Positions 8,155 through 17,072 of a DNA stretch of 40,932 bases are shown here, in pieces. Origin of the DNA: Ruminococcus sp. Lineage in GTDB: Bacteria; Bacillota; Clostridia; Oscillospirales; Acutalibacteraceae. The stretch spans positions 1-40,932 of the forward strand of contig JALFTC010000048.1 of NCBI GenBank assembly GCA_022779485.1. The letters run 5' to 3'. Every line of letters begins with the position of its first letter. Positions within the stretch are counted from its first letter, which is position 1. The translations under genes and the position numbers were made by a program. The notes beneath the pieces are model-generated. The model saw nothing but the letters and a program-made list of their open reading frames with translations. It did no database searches and was not told the DNA's origin.

Positions 8155-10350
8155 ATGGTTGAACATTACGAAAACTATAATGATTTTAACGACCTTATTG
8201 ATTTTATAAACAACAGCGGTAACGACTTTGATATGGCTATCATAACAAAGGCATATCACTTGGCTTATGAAGCCCACGGTGACCAAAGGCGAGTTTCCGG
8301 AGTACCCTATATTTTGCACCCCACATCAGTCGCCTGTATTTTGGTTGAAATCGGTATGGATACCGACTGCGTTGTTGCGGCTCTACTACACGATGTTGTT
8401 GAGGATACAGAAGTAGAGCTTGACGAAATCAAAAAGCAGTTTGGCGAAACTATTGCCGAGCTTGTTGACGGTGTAACAAAGCTTTCAAAAATTTCATACT
8501 CAAACCGTGAGGAAAGACAGGCAGAAAACCTAAGAAAAATGCTTATTGCAATGAGCAACGACATCAGGGTTATCATTGTAAAGCTTGCTGACAGACTTCA
8601 CAATCTAAGAACCATTGAGGTTATGAAACCCCAAAAACAGCGTGACAAGGCACTTGAAGTTATGGAGGTCTATGCCCCTATTGCACACCGCCTTGGAATG
8701 AAGGCAATGAAAGAACAGCTTGAGGATATTTCCATAAGAATTCTTGACCCTGTGGGCTACGAAGAAATCGAAAACGAACTTCTCCTTAAAAAGGACGAGA
8801 GAGATAAATTTATCGATAAAATCAAGCACGAAATAAAAGAGCGAATTGGCGACTCAGTTAAAAAAATCTATGTTTCCGGCAGAGTAAAGTCCATAAACTC
8901 CATTTACCGCAAAACTTTTATGAAGGGCAAAACAATGGACCAAATCTATGATGTTTTTGCGGTAAGAATAATTGTTGATTCCGTTTTGGACTGCTACAAT
9001 GTTTTGGGTGTAATTCACGACATCTATCAGCCTTTGCCAAACAGGTTCAAGGACTACATCAGCACCCCAAAGAAAAATATGTATCAGTCCCTTCACACAA
9101 CTGTTATCGGCAAAGAGGGTGTACCCTTTGAGGTGCAAATCCGCACATGGGAAATGCACTACACAGCGGAGTATGGTATTGCCGCCCATTGGAAGTACAA
9201 GCTGGGACTTTCCCCCACAAAAAGTGACAAGGACATACTTAAGGAGAGGATAGAGTCCCTGAGAAAAATGATTGAAAATCAAATTCAGTCCGAGGACTCT
9301 ACAGATATTATCAAAAATATCAAAAACGACCTTAGTCAGGAAGAGGTATTTGTATTCACCCCAAAGGGCGACCTAATAAACCTCCCAAGCGGTTCAACGG
9401 TAATCGACCTTGCCTATGCCATTCATACCGAGGTTGGCAACAGAATGATTGGCGCCAAGGCAGACAGAAGAATTGTCCCAATTAACTACAAGCTGAAAAA
9501 TGGAGAAATTATTGAGATTATCACCCAAAAGGAGGGCACAGGCCCCAAAAGGGATTGGCTCAATATTGTAAAAACCAGTGAAGCAAGGACAAAAATCCGT
9601 CAGTGGTTTAAGCGTGAACGCAGGGAAGAAAATATTGTTGAGGGCAAGGCTGCCCTTGAAGCAGAGCTTAAAAAATCCGGTATTTATATGACAGAGGAGG
9701 ACGCCAACGATATTTTCCCCAAAATGCTCCAAAAACAGCATTGTAACTCTATTGACGACCTTTATGCCGCAATAGGCTACGGCGGAATACAAATTTGGAA
9801 GATACTCCCAAGAATAAAGGAAGAGTACCAAAAGAAGTACGAGGAAAAGGTTGTTGAGTTCGTTCCTCCAAAGGAGCCGGCAAAAAAGCATAACAAGGTT
9901 TCCTCCGGTGTTGAAATAGAGGGTATGGACGACTGCCTTATAAAATTCTCAAAGTGTTGCAATCCTTTGCCCGGTGACGATATTATCGGATTTATCACAA
10001 GGGGCTACGGTGTTTCTATCCACAAGAGAACCTGTCCTAATGTACCAAAGGACATTTCTGCCTGTGCCGAGCCTGAACGCTGGGTGAAGGCAAAGTGGAT
10101 TGGCAAAATTAACGACAGTTTCCAAAGTACACTTGAAATTGTGGCAACCGACCGTACAGGCCTTTTGGCTGATGTTACAATTCAGCTTTCACAAATGCAC
10201 ATTTTCATCAGAAGTCTTACTTCACGAGAGGCTAAAAACGGAAATGCTGTTGTAACAGCAACAATAGATACAAACGGAATTGACCACCTAAAGGGCATTA
10301 TGACCCACTTAGGCAACATCAACGGTATAATTTCGGTAACAAGAATATAG
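8155..10350 (+). CDS. relA: Bifunctional (p)ppGpp synthetase/hydrolase, Rel/SpoT family
   Basis: This long RSH protein makes and degrades (p)ppGpp in the stringent response. At 731 residues it has the full domain set. The N-terminal HD hydrolase (LLHDVVEDT, His79-Asp80) looks intact and so should be active. The synthetase domain includes RVKSINSIYRK, YDVFAVRIIV and the YQSLHTTVIG segment. A TGS domain begins near VFVFTPKGDLINLPSGST (about residue 400), with a Cys-rich region (FSKCCNPLPGDDIIGF) and a C-terminal ACT domain after it. Its place between recJ and dtd matches the recJ-relA-dtd order in Firmicutes. One Rel enzyme of this type usually does both reactions in these bacteria. Confidence 0.95.
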   Translation: MVEHYENYNDFNDLIDFINNSGNDFDMAIITKAYHLAYEAHGDQRRVSGVPYILHPTSVACILVEIGMDTDCVVAALLHDVVEDTEVELDEIKKQFGETIAELVDGVTKLSKISYSNREERQAENLRKMLIAMSNDIRVIIVKLADRLHNLRTIEVMKPQKQRDKALEVMEVYAPIAHRLGMKAMKEQLEDISIRILDPVGYEEIENELLLKKDERDKFIDKIKHEIKERIGDSVKKIYVSGRVKSINSIYRKTFMKGKTMDQIYDVFAVRIIVDSVLDCYNVLGVIHDIYQPLPNRFKDYISTPKKNMYQSLHTTVIGKEGVPFEVQIRTWEMHYTAEYGIAAHWKYKLGLSPTKSDKDILKERIESLRKMIENQIQSEDSTDIIKNIKNDLSQEEVFVFTPKGDLINLPSGSTVIDLAYAIHTEVGNRMIGAKADRRIVPINYKLKNGEIIEIITQKEGTGPKRDWLNIVKTSEARTKIRQWFKRERREENIVEGKAALEAELKKSGIYMTEEDANDIFPKMLQKQHCNSIDDLYAAIGYGGIQIWKILPRIKEEYQKKYEEKVVEFVPPKEPAKKHNKVSSGVEIEGMDDCLIKFSKCCNPLPGDDIIGFITRGYGVSIHKRTCPNVPKDISACAEPERWVKAKWIGKINDSFQSTLEIVATDRTGLLADVTIQLSQMHIFIRSLTSREAKNGNAVVTATIDTNGIDHLKGIMTHLGNINGIISVTRI

Positions 10351-10357
10351 GTGAATT

Positions 10358-10813
10358 ATGCGAGTAGTTTTACAAAGGGTTTCCTTTGCCAATGTTGAAA
10401 TTAATAAAGAAATTAAAGGAAAGTGCGACAAGGGTTTTCTTGTTTTGCTGGGAGTAAAACAGGGTGACACAGAAAAAGAGGCGGATTTTTTAGCCTCAAA
10501 GGTTGCAAACCTAAGGGTGTTTTCCGACGAAAACGACAAGATGAATCTTTCTCTACTTGACATAGGGGGAGAGGCTCTTGTTATTTCTAACTTCACCCTT
10601 TATGCCGACTGCAGTCACGGCAGGCGACCATCCTTTATAAAAGCAGAAAAACCCGATAAGGCAAATGAACTTTATGAATACTTTTGCAGTAAACTTAAGG
10701 AACAAGGAGTTACTTCGGTGGAAAAAGGTGAGTTTGGTGCAGATATGAAGGTAAGTCTGCTTAATGACGGACCTGTTACAATAATTCTTGACACAGAGGA
10801 GATTATGAAATGA
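10358..10813 (+). CDS. dtd: D-aminoacyl-tRNA deacylase
   Basis: DTD removes D-amino acids wrongly attached to tRNA. The 151-residue product matches the family in length and begins MRVVLQRVSFANVEI. It has the first signature ISNFTLYADCSHGRRPSF (canonical core GRRPSF) and the second, NDGPVTIILDT, containing the cross-subunit GPVT motif. It starts seven bases after relA and its stop overlaps the start of the next gene by four bases (ATGA), so it is embedded in the operon. Confidence 0.95.
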   Translation: MRVVLQRVSFANVEINKEIKGKCDKGFLVLLGVKQGDTEKEADFLASKVANLRVFSDENDKMNLSLLDIGGEALVISNFTLYADCSHGRRPSFIKAEKPDKANELYEYFCSKLKEQGVTSVEKGEFGADMKVSLLNDGPVTIILDTEEIMK

Positions 10814-11454
10814 CAGAAATCAAAACATTTCAGGTTGGAATAATGCCTACAAATTCATATGTGATAAGGGATATTGAAACTTCTGCAATGGCGATTGTTG
10901 ACCCAGGTGAATATTCCAAAGAGGCAGTTGGTTACATCAAGCATAACGGTGGAAATCTTGAGATGATACTGCTGACTCACGGTCATTTTGACCACATCAC
11001 AGGTGTTTCTGCCTACTTAAATGAGTTCCCGAATGCAAAGGTGTATATCGGCGAAAAGGACTTGCCATCCCTTGAAAATGACGACCTAAACCTTTCAAAC
11101 AAGTTTGCAAGCAGGAGGTTTACTCATTTTTCTGCCGATTCCCTAAAGGACGGCGAGGTTGTTAATCTTGGAAATACCAAAATTAAATATATGGAAACCT
11201 CCGGTCACACAATGGGAAGCGGTTGCTTTATCTTTGACCAAAACATAATGTCAGGGGATACCCTGTTTTGCGAGTCCTGCGGAAGAACAGATTTCCCCGA
11301 CTCATCTCCCGCCTCAATGATAAAAAGCCTTCTTAAAATTGCATCTCTTGAGGGAGAATACAACATTTACCCCGGTCATATGGAAAGCACAACCCTTTCC
11401 CACGAGAAAAAATATAATCCATATATGAACACAAGCTATGAAGATATTTATTGA
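10810..11454 (+). CDS. Metallo-beta-lactamase-fold hydrolase (glyoxalase II-like)
   Basis: The 214-residue protein carries the metal-binding motif THGHFDH (H57, H59, D61, H62), the downstream SGHTMGSGCFIF and GDTLF segments that supply further metal ligands, and a C-terminal YPGHMEST His. Small single-domain members are usually hydroxyacylglutathione hydrolase-like thioesterases, but the substrate cannot be set from sequence. It overlaps dtd by four bases and the next gene by 17 bases, a position conserved in clostridial relA-dtd-MBL-hemZ clusters. Confidence 0.88.
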   Translation: MTEIKTFQVGIMPTNSYVIRDIETSAMAIVDPGEYSKEAVGYIKHNGGNLEMILLTHGHFDHITGVSAYLNEFPNAKVYIGEKDLPSLENDDLNLSNKFASRRFTHFSADSLKDGEVVNLGNTKIKYMETSGHTMGSGCFIFDQNIMSGDTLFCESCGRTDFPDSSPASMIKSLLKIASLEGEYNIYPGHMESTTLSHEKKYNPYMNTSYEDIY

Positions 11455-12889
11455 TAACCATCCCTTTCATTACGAAATAGAAAATATAGCAAGGCTGTTT
11501 TTTCCATACGAAAAGCTTGAAGTAATCAAGGGCAATAAAGCACTAAGCGAGGGAGAATATATCCTTACAACTGTTGACGATAAAATAACCGTCACAGCAG
11601 TATTTTCACAGTATAAAAAGACGCTGGCAGGGGATAAAACAGGTGATGATAAAGCCGATGAACAGATAATTTGCTCACTTCTTTTCAAGATTTTAACCGA
11701 TTACACAGGCATAACAATGCCTTGGGGTATGATTACGGGAGTTCGCCCTGTAAAATATCTTCGTTCCCTAATGCTGGAAAATGGTGAGGATTTCGCCCAA
11801 AATTACTTCAAAAATTACTACTATGTAACGGAGGAGAAACTTGCCCTTGCCACAACAACGGAAAAATATGAGAGGAAAATTCTTAATTCTTCAAAAGAAA
11901 ATTCTTTTTCTCTCTATGTTTCAATACCGTTTTGTCCGTCAAGGTGTAGCTATTGCAGTTTTGTTTCCCAGTCTGTGGAAAGGACAAAGCACCTTATAGA
12001 GCCTTATGTTAACTTGCTGTGTAAGGAAATTTCCTTAACAGGAGAAATCGCAAAAAAACATTCCCTAAAGCTGGAAACCGTATATATCGGCGGTGGCACA
12101 CCCACAACACTAAACCCAAGTCAGCTAAAGAAACTAATAAATACAATAAACAGTTCATTTGATATGGCAAAGTGTAGGGAGTTTACCGTTGAGGCAGGCA
12201 GACCGGACACAATAACTCCGGAAAAACTTAAGGAGCTAAAGTCAGGGGGAGTGACAAGAATTAGCATAAACCCACAAACCCTTAACGACAATGTACTAAG
12301 TTCAATAGGTAGAAAGCATACAACGGAAGACACATTAAAAGCCTTTAAAACAGCAAGTGACTTTAATTTTGACGCGGTAAATTCCGACCTGATTGCAGGA
12401 CTTCCCGACGACACCTTTGAAAGCTTTGCAAACAGCCTTGACAAGATAATTGACCTTGATGTGAACAATATCACAGTCCATACCTTGTCAATCAAAAGAA
12501 GTGCCGACTACACCGAAAACGGTCTGACAACAAGCAGGGAAGACGCAGAGAGAACAGGAAAAATGCTCCGTTATGCCGAAAAAAGGCTGACAGAAAAGGG
12601 CTACATACCCTATTACCTCTACCGCCAAAGCAGAATGGTGGGGAATTACGAAAATGTAGGCTGGTCAAAGCCGGGTCACGAGGGACTTTACAATGTTTTC
12701 ATTATGGACGAAACCCACTCAATCCTCGCCTGCGGTGCAGGTGCAGTAACAAAGCTGAAAAATCACAAAAAGAATGATTTGCAACGCATTTTTAACTACA
12801 AATTTCCATATGAATATATTGACAAGTTTGATGAGATTGCAAGACGCAAGGAAAATGCCGATAAATTTTTTACAGAACTTACGAAATAA
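11438..12889 (+). CDS. hemZ: HemZ-type radical SAM protein (coproporphyrinogen III oxidase-like)
   Basis: The 483-residue protein has a radical SAM core. The 4Fe-4S motif CPSRCSYC (C166, C170, C173; CX3CX2C) is preceded by SLYVSIPF, and followed by YIGGGTPTTL and a HemN-like ISINPQTLNDNVLSSIGRKHT stretch. The long N-terminal extension (about residues 1-160) before the cluster distinguishes HemZ from HemW. Family annotation is oxygen-independent coproporphyrinogen dehydrogenase, but HemZ/HemW proteins may act in heme handling instead. No other heme gene is in the window. It overlaps the hydrolase gene by 17 bases and closes the first operon. Confidence 0.85.
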   Translation: MKIFIDNHPFHYEIENIARLFFPYEKLEVIKGNKALSEGEYILTTVDDKITVTAVFSQYKKTLAGDKTGDDKADEQIICSLLFKILTDYTGITMPWGMITGVRPVKYLRSLMLENGEDFAQNYFKNYYYVTEEKLALATTTEKYERKILNSSKENSFSLYVSIPFCPSRCSYCSFVSQSVERTKHLIEPYVNLLCKEISLTGEIAKKHSLKLETVYIGGGTPTTLNPSQLKKLINTINSSFDMAKCREFTVEAGRPDTITPEKLKELKSGGVTRISINPQTLNDNVLSSIGRKHTTEDTLKAFKTASDFNFDAVNSDLIAGLPDDTFESFANSLDKIIDLDVNNITVHTLSIKRSADYTENGLTTSREDAERTGKMLRYAEKRLTEKGYIPYYLYRQSRMVGNYENVGWSKPGHEGLYNVFIMDETHSILACGAGAVTKLKNHKKNDLQRIFNYKFPYEYIDKFDEIARRKENADKFFTELTK

Positions 12890-12891
12890 GG

Positions 12892-12920
12892 TTGAAAGTT
12901 TTAATAATAAATGCTATAAT
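12892..12920 (+). promoter_or_regulatory. Sigma-A promoter with extended -10 before the zinc-ribbon gene
   Basis: TTGAAA (12892-12897) and TATAAT (12915-12920) are separated by exactly 17 bases, with TGC immediately before the -10 forming an extended -10. It begins three bases after the hemZ stop and gives the next gene its own transcription start. Confidence 0.8.
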
Positions 12921-12949
12921 ATATAAAATTTTGAAAGGGGTTTTTCAGA

Positions 12950-13429
12950 ATGGGAATATTAGATGATGTTATGGTAAATGTTAAGTCAGCGGCAAGCACC
13001 GTTTCTAAAAAGACAAATAGTATAGTTGATTATTCAAAGCTGAAATTTACTGCTTCAGGACTTTCAAACGAGATTCGTAAAAAATACCAGACTCTTGGTG
13101 AAGAGGTATATGCTTGCAGTAAAATCGGCGTAGAAGACAGCATGTCTATTGAATTACTCATTAAGGAGATTGATGAACTGAAGGCTCAGCTTCAAACAAC
13201 AAATGAGTACATCACAGCCGCAAGACACAAGATTATTTGCCCTTCCTGTAAGGCAGAGCTTGACAAAGACAGCCTTTTCTGCAACAAGTGCGGAGCCAAA
13301 ATTGAGCAAGACCCTTTTGTACCTGAGGACGACGCTATTGATGACGAGGAAGAAGTTGTTGTGGAAGATCCTTTCAAGGAAGTTGTTGTTAAGAGCGACT
13401 CCGACGAGGATGCAGGTATGCAGGAATAA
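12950..13429 (+). CDS. Zinc-ribbon domain protein of unknown function
   Basis: The 159-residue protein has an N-terminal helical, probably coiled-coil half (about residues 1-90). A C-terminal double-CXXC zinc ribbon follows, CPSCKAEL...FCNKCGAKI, ending in a strongly acidic tail rich in Asp, Glu and Val. No enzyme motif is seen. Similar short coiled-coil plus zinc-ribbon proteins are widespread in Clostridia without a known role. It has a strong promoter at 12892-12920 and a terminator at 13449-13471, so it is probably transcribed alone. An AAAGGGG ribosome site precedes ATG 12950. Confidence 0.85.
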   Translation: MGILDDVMVNVKSAASTVSKKTNSIVDYSKLKFTASGLSNEIRKKYQTLGEEVYACSKIGVEDSMSIELLIKEIDELKAQLQTTNEYITAARHKIICPSCKAELDKDSLFCNKCGAKIEQDPFVPEDDAIDDEEEVVVEDPFKEVVVKSDSDEDAGMQE

Positions 13430-13448
13430 TCATTAAATTTTCATATTA

Positions 13449-13471
13449 AAAGGCGGGAAACCGCCTTTTTT
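13449..13471 (+). terminator. Intrinsic terminator after the zinc-ribbon gene
   Basis: AAAGGCGG pairs with CCGCCTTT around a GAAA tetraloop and runs into a T-tract. This compact, stable hairpin isolates the zinc-ribbon gene from the yabM cluster. Confidence 0.92.
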
Positions 13472-13489
13472 ATCTGTAAGGTGATTGAT

Positions 13490-15262
13490 TTGGCGAAAAA
13501 TAAAAACAAAAACCAAAGCATTCAAGGTCAAACCTTTGTCAAGGGTGCAATGATAATGTCCCTTGCACTTATCATCGTTAAGCTTTGCGGTATGATATAC
13601 AAGGTGGCTTTAACCAGAGTTTACGGACTTTTCGGTTCTGAACTTGCATCCTTTGGTACAGGTCTTTTTAACAATGCCTACGAAATCTATGTACCGCTTT
13701 TCACTATTGCAACAGCAGGTCTGCCCATTGCAGTATCAAGGATGATTTCCGAAAGTAACGCACAAAAAAGGTATAAGGATATTAGAAGAATACACAAGGT
13801 GTCTATTCCTTTCTTCGTAATAATGGGCATTGTCTGCTCACTCCTTATGTTCGGCGGCAGCTTTTTCTATATCAAAATTATAGATTCTCCATATGCACTG
13901 CCATCAATGATATGCCTTTCACCAACCATATTCTTTGGTTGTCTTGTTTCTATTTACAGAGGATATTTTGAGGGTATGAGGAATATGACTCCAACCTCTG
14001 TATCAGAAATTATTGAGGGCGCGTCAAAGCTTGCCTTTGGACTAACCTTTGCATATCTCATTATGAAGTTTGGCCTTGACAGTTATGAAGCTGACGGAAC
14101 AATTTTCGGAATGACCTTTTCAAGCCAAAAAGACGCTATCTACACCCTTGTGGGCTACTCCGTTTCAGGTGCAGTACTTGGCATTACAGTAGGTACTCTC
14201 CTTAGCTTTTGCTACCTTTTCCTAAAGTACAAGAGAATGGGCGGAGGAATAACTCAGGAACAACTTAATTCCTCAGTTGACGCAAGGTCAAAGAACGAAA
14301 CTTTTCGTGTTCTCATAAGAACAGCAATTCCAATCGGTCTTGGTGCCCTTGTTATGAATGTCAGCGGTAGCATTGACGGTATGATAATCCAGCGTGTTAT
14401 TGCGGATATGTCAGTAAGCAACGGTTCAGCCCTTGCAACCCAATACCCAATGTATGCGGATGCAGTCTTAGACGGAACAATACAAACAAAGCTGTGGGGA
14501 TGCTACGGTGCAGCGTTAACTGTAATGCAGCTTGTCACAGTTATTACACAGGCTTTCGGCACAACAGCTATGCCAATGGTTACAAGTGCCTATGCAAAGG
14601 GCGACAAGGAAATGCTGAAAACAGCCATTAACCGAGTTCTAAAGCTTACCTGCCTTGTAACATTCCCTTGCGGAATAGGTCTTTCAGTTTTGGCTGAACC
14701 GATTATGCAAATCACCTACGGCGGAGATGTTGCCATTGTAGGTGCAGAATGTTTGAAGATAATGGGCTTTGCAGTTCTGTTTATGGCGGGCATAACACCA
14801 ATATGCTCAATGCTACAAGGCGTTGGCAAGGTAAGTACACCTGTTATGCTTTACTCAATAGCAGTTGTTGTAAAAATTGTTATGAACTTTGCACTTGTTA
14901 CAAATGTAAATGTTAACATCAGAGGAGCCGCCACAGGTACGCTTGTAGGATTTTTGATTGTGTGCGTAATTGCAATGTACATTCTTGTCAAGACAACAGG
15001 AATAAGACCAAACTTTAGAAACGCCCTTATTAAACCACTTATAAGCGGTATAATTTGCGGTGCTACAGCATATTTTTCCTACTATTTCCTAAGGGATATG
15101 GTGAATATATATCTTGCAACATTTGTTTCAATTTTCTTTGCTGGAATTATTTATGCTGTTTTCATATTAATTCTCAAGACTTTTGATAAAAATGACCTTG
15201 AAACCCTCACAAAAAACGAAAAAATGGGAAAAATACTTGCAAAATTCAAAATTATGAAGTAA
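13490..15262 (+). CDS. yabM: YabM/SpoVB-like polysaccharide flippase (MATE/MVF superfamily)
   Basis: This is an integral membrane protein of about 590 residues, with many hydrophobic segments consistent with about 14 helices and the MATE/MVF (MurJ-like) fold of lipid-linked oligosaccharide flippases. In Bacillus, YabM and SpoVB belong to this family and sit next to mazG (yabN), exactly as here. I chose TTG 13490, which gives MAKNKNKNQSIQGQTFVKGA, because AAGGTGA (13478-13484) lies five bases upstream; an in-frame GTG at 13481 falls inside that ribosome site. The likely role is export of a cell-wall or spore-cortex lipid-linked precursor; the substrate is inference. Confidence 0.88.
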   Translation: MAKNKNKNQSIQGQTFVKGAMIMSLALIIVKLCGMIYKVALTRVYGLFGSELASFGTGLFNNAYEIYVPLFTIATAGLPIAVSRMISESNAQKRYKDIRRIHKVSIPFFVIMGIVCSLLMFGGSFFYIKIIDSPYALPSMICLSPTIFFGCLVSIYRGYFEGMRNMTPTSVSEIIEGASKLAFGLTFAYLIMKFGLDSYEADGTIFGMTFSSQKDAIYTLVGYSVSGAVLGITVGTLLSFCYLFLKYKRMGGGITQEQLNSSVDARSKNETFRVLIRTAIPIGLGALVMNVSGSIDGMIIQRVIADMSVSNGSALATQYPMYADAVLDGTIQTKLWGCYGAALTVMQLVTVITQAFGTTAMPMVTSAYAKGDKEMLKTAINRVLKLTCLVTFPCGIGLSVLAEPIMQITYGGDVAIVGAECLKIMGFAVLFMAGITPICSMLQGVGKVSTPVMLYSIAVVVKIVMNFALVTNVNVNIRGAATGTLVGFLIVCVIAMYILVKTTGIRPNFRNALIKPLISGIICGATAYFSYYFLRDMVNIYLATFVSIFFAGIIYAVFILILKTFDKNDLETLTKNEKMGKILAKFKIMK

Positions 15263-15310
15263 AATATATTTGTTGTTTTACGCAATAAACAAATCAAAGG
15301 GGGAAGAGCA

Positions 15311-16096
15311 TTGGATTTTCAGAAAAAGCCAAAGTACGGTTTTGAAGATTTATTACAAATTATGAAGATGTTGAGAGCCCCCGGAGGTTGCCCTTGGGAC
15401 AGAGAGCAAACCCATAAATCAATAAGGCAAAATTTTATTGAAGAAACTTATGAGGTAATTGAGGCTATCGACACCGAAGACAGGGAACTCCTCAAGGAAG
15501 AGCTTGGCGATGTTCTTTTGCAGGTTGTTTTCCATTCAGAGATGGAAAGCGAAGTAGGTAGCTTTGATATAAATGATGTTTGCGACGGTATATGTAAAAA
15601 GCTGATTGTCAGACATCCCCATATCTTTGCTGATGTCAAGGCTGACACAACTGATGAAGTTTTATCAAATTGGGATAAGATAAAAATGCAGACTAAGTCG
15701 CAAAAGACTCAGTCAGATGCAATGGATAGTGTTTCTAAATCCCTGCCATCTCTTATGAGAAGTGAAAAACTTCAGAAGAAAGCAGCCAAGGTCGGTTTTG
15801 ACTGGCCCGATGTAAGCGGAGCACTTCAAAAGGTGGAAGAAGAAACTCAGGAACTTAAGAAAGCTATTGAAGACGGCGACAAAAAAGGTATGGAAGAAGA
15901 ACTTGGAGATTTACTCTTTTCTGTGGTAAATGTTTCAAGATTTTTAAAGGTGGATTCAGAAGAAGCACTTTATCACGCCTGTGACAAATTCACAAATCGT
16001 TTCAGAATGGTTGAAGCTTTGGCGAAAGAGCGTGGTATTGCTATGGAATCAGCACCGCTATCCTTACTTGATTCCTTGTGGGATGAAGTAAAATAA
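15311..16096 (+). CDS. mazG: Nucleoside triphosphate pyrophosphohydrolase MazG
   Basis: MazG hydrolyses NTPs to NMP and pyrophosphate, cleaning non-canonical nucleotides. The 261-residue product contains two MazG modules. The first is GGCPWDREQTH...EETYEVIEAI...EELGDVLLQVVFH (about residues 25-80). The second is EEETQELKKAI...EEELGDLLFSVV (about residues 175-215), with the EExxE and ExxD metal ligands in both. The start is TTG 15311, supported by a strong AGGGGGAAG ribosome site (15299-15307). It occupies the yabN position but lacks the long N-terminal methyltransferase-like domain of Bacillus YabN. Confidence 0.93.
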   Translation: MDFQKKPKYGFEDLLQIMKMLRAPGGCPWDREQTHKSIRQNFIEETYEVIEAIDTEDRELLKEELGDVLLQVVFHSEMESEVGSFDINDVCDGICKKLIVRHPHIFADVKADTTDEVLSNWDKIKMQTKSQKTQSDAMDSVSKSLPSLMRSEKLQKKAAKVGFDWPDVSGALQKVEEETQELKKAIEDGDKKGMEEELGDLLFSVVNVSRFLKVDSEEALYHACDKFTNRFRMVEALAKERGIAMESAPLSLLDSLWDEVK

Positions 16097-16124
16097 TGTA
16101 TTATTTTTACGGAGGAAAATAAAA

Positions 16125-16400
16125 ATGAAAAAGACAGAATTAATTGCTGCTATCGCAGAGAAGAGCGGTCTTACAAAGAAAGATGCTGAGGCAGCACTCA
16201 CAGCTACTATCGATACAATCGTTGAAACTGTTGCTGCAGGCGACAAGATTCAGATTGTAGGCTTTGGTACATTTGAACAGCGCCAGAGAAATGCAAGAAT
16301 GGGTTGTGACCCAAGAACAGGTAACAAGATTGAGATCCCTGCTTCTAAGGTTCCTGCATTCAAGGCCGGTAAAGAATTTAAGAACACTGTTAACCAGTAA
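16125..16400 (+). CDS. hup: DNA-binding protein HU
   Basis: HU is a small nucleoid protein that binds and bends DNA as a dimer. The 91-residue sequence starts MKKTELIAAIAEKSGLTKKD and contains GFGTFEQRQRNARMGCDPRTG and KIEIPASKVPAFKAGKEFK, the core and arm signatures of HU. A GGAGG ribosome site lies just upstream. It lies between mazG and the S4 gene, an insertion relative to Bacillus but common in Clostridia, and is followed by its own terminator at 16473-16496. It could be IHF-like, but one HU homodimer gene is usual in this group. Confidence 0.96.
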   Translation: MKKTELIAAIAEKSGLTKKDAEAALTATIDTIVETVAAGDKIQIVGFGTFEQRQRNARMGCDPRTGNKIEIPASKVPAFKAGKEFKNTVNQ

Positions 16401-16472
16401 TTTTAGGAAAACGGAATAGACCTTTGGTTGCAATATGCACCAAGGATTTAATCATTGTTTATTAGTAATTTT

Positions 16473-16496
16473 GGCTGACTTTTTGTCAGCCTTTTA
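16473..16496 (+). terminator. Intrinsic terminator between hup and the S4 gene
   Basis: GGCTGAC pairs perfectly with GTCAGCC around five T residues, followed by a T-rich run. It should make hup the end of at least part of the upstream transcripts, letting HU be more abundant than the downstream sporulation and division genes. Confidence 0.85.
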
Positions 16497-16518
16497 CTTT
16501 TTGGAGTTTTTAGTTTTT

Positions 16519-16761
16519 ATGAGATTAGATAAGTATTTAAAGGTAAGCAGAATTATCAAACGCAGAACTGTTGCTAACGAGGCTTGTGATGCAGGCAAGG
16601 TATCTGTTAACGGAAATGTAGCCAGAGCCTCAACAAAAGTCAAAGAGGGCGACAGAATCGACATCACCCTTGGAGAAAGAACAGTGTCGGTAGAGGTTGT
16701 TTCCGTAAAGGAAACAGTCCGTAAGGAGGACGCAACTACTCTGTACAAACCAATATCATAA
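16519..16761 (+). CDS. yabO: S4-domain RNA-binding protein (YabO/HslR-like, RqcP type)
   Basis: This 80-residue single-domain S4 protein begins MRLDKYLKVSRIIKRRTVAN and has the CDAGKVSVNGNVARASTKVK core typical of HslR/YabO. The Bacillus homologue YabO (RqcP) acts in ribosome-associated quality control with RqcH, a role I infer from family and synteny. ATG 16519 is chosen because the S4 domain begins at once there; the same frame is open back to 16435, but that stretch encodes terminator sequence. GGAG lies at 16503-16506, a little far from the start. Confidence 0.9.
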   Translation: MRLDKYLKVSRIIKRRTVANEACDAGKVSVNGNVARASTKVKEGDRIDITLGERTVSVEVVSVKETVRKEDATTLYKPIS

Positions 16762-16817
16762 TTAGCATTTTCTCCCATATAATTTACTGTATAAGATAAA
16801 CTATATGGGGGATTGTT

Positions 16818-17072
16818 ATGCCTGAAAATCAAATTACTCTAAAGGATAGGAAAGAACTTTCGGTAACAGGTGTAAAGGATGTGAATGCGTTCACAGAGGA
16901 AAGCGTTGTGCTTACCCTTGAAAGCTCATCCCTTGTTATCAAAGGAGAGTCACTTCATGTTAACAAGCTAAACCTTGAAAGCGGAGAGGTGAATGTTGAC
17001 GGAAAGGTAAATTCCCTGCAATACATAAAGGAAACTACCGACAAAGGCTTTATCAAAAGGCTGTTAAGATAA
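16818..17072 (+). CDS. yabP: Sporulation protein YabP
   Basis: The 84-residue protein fits the YabP/YqfC family: LTVTGVKDVNAFTE-like segment near residues 15-25, then beta-rich LVIKGESLHVNKLNLESGEVN. YabP works in the mother cell during sporulation and is conserved in spore formers. It sits directly before yabQ and divIC as in Bacillus. The ribosome site (GGGGGA at 16807-16812) lies in the 3' arm of an 8-base inverted repeat (16774-16781 with 16802-16809), which could hide it. Its stop overlaps the yabQ start by one base. Confidence 0.9.
   Translation: MPENQITLKDRKELSVTGVKDVNAFTEESVVLTLESSSLVIKGESLHVNKLNLESGEVNVDGKVNSLQYIKETTDKGFIKRLLR

Noticed and set aside
9394..9891. Minus-strand 165-codon frame inside relA
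   Set aside because: It is opposite the well-conserved TGS and linker region of Rel, with no start signal and no recognisable domain.
10810..11454. Metallo-beta-lactamase fold as an antibiotic-resistance gene
   Set aside because: The single-domain glyoxalase II-like pattern and its fixed place in a housekeeping operon argue for a metabolic hydrolase; there is no signal peptide.
16752..16783. Possible sigma-E promoter before yabP (AATAT and CATATAAT)
   Set aside because: The spacing of about 18 bases is too long for sigma-E (13-15), and only part of each element matches.
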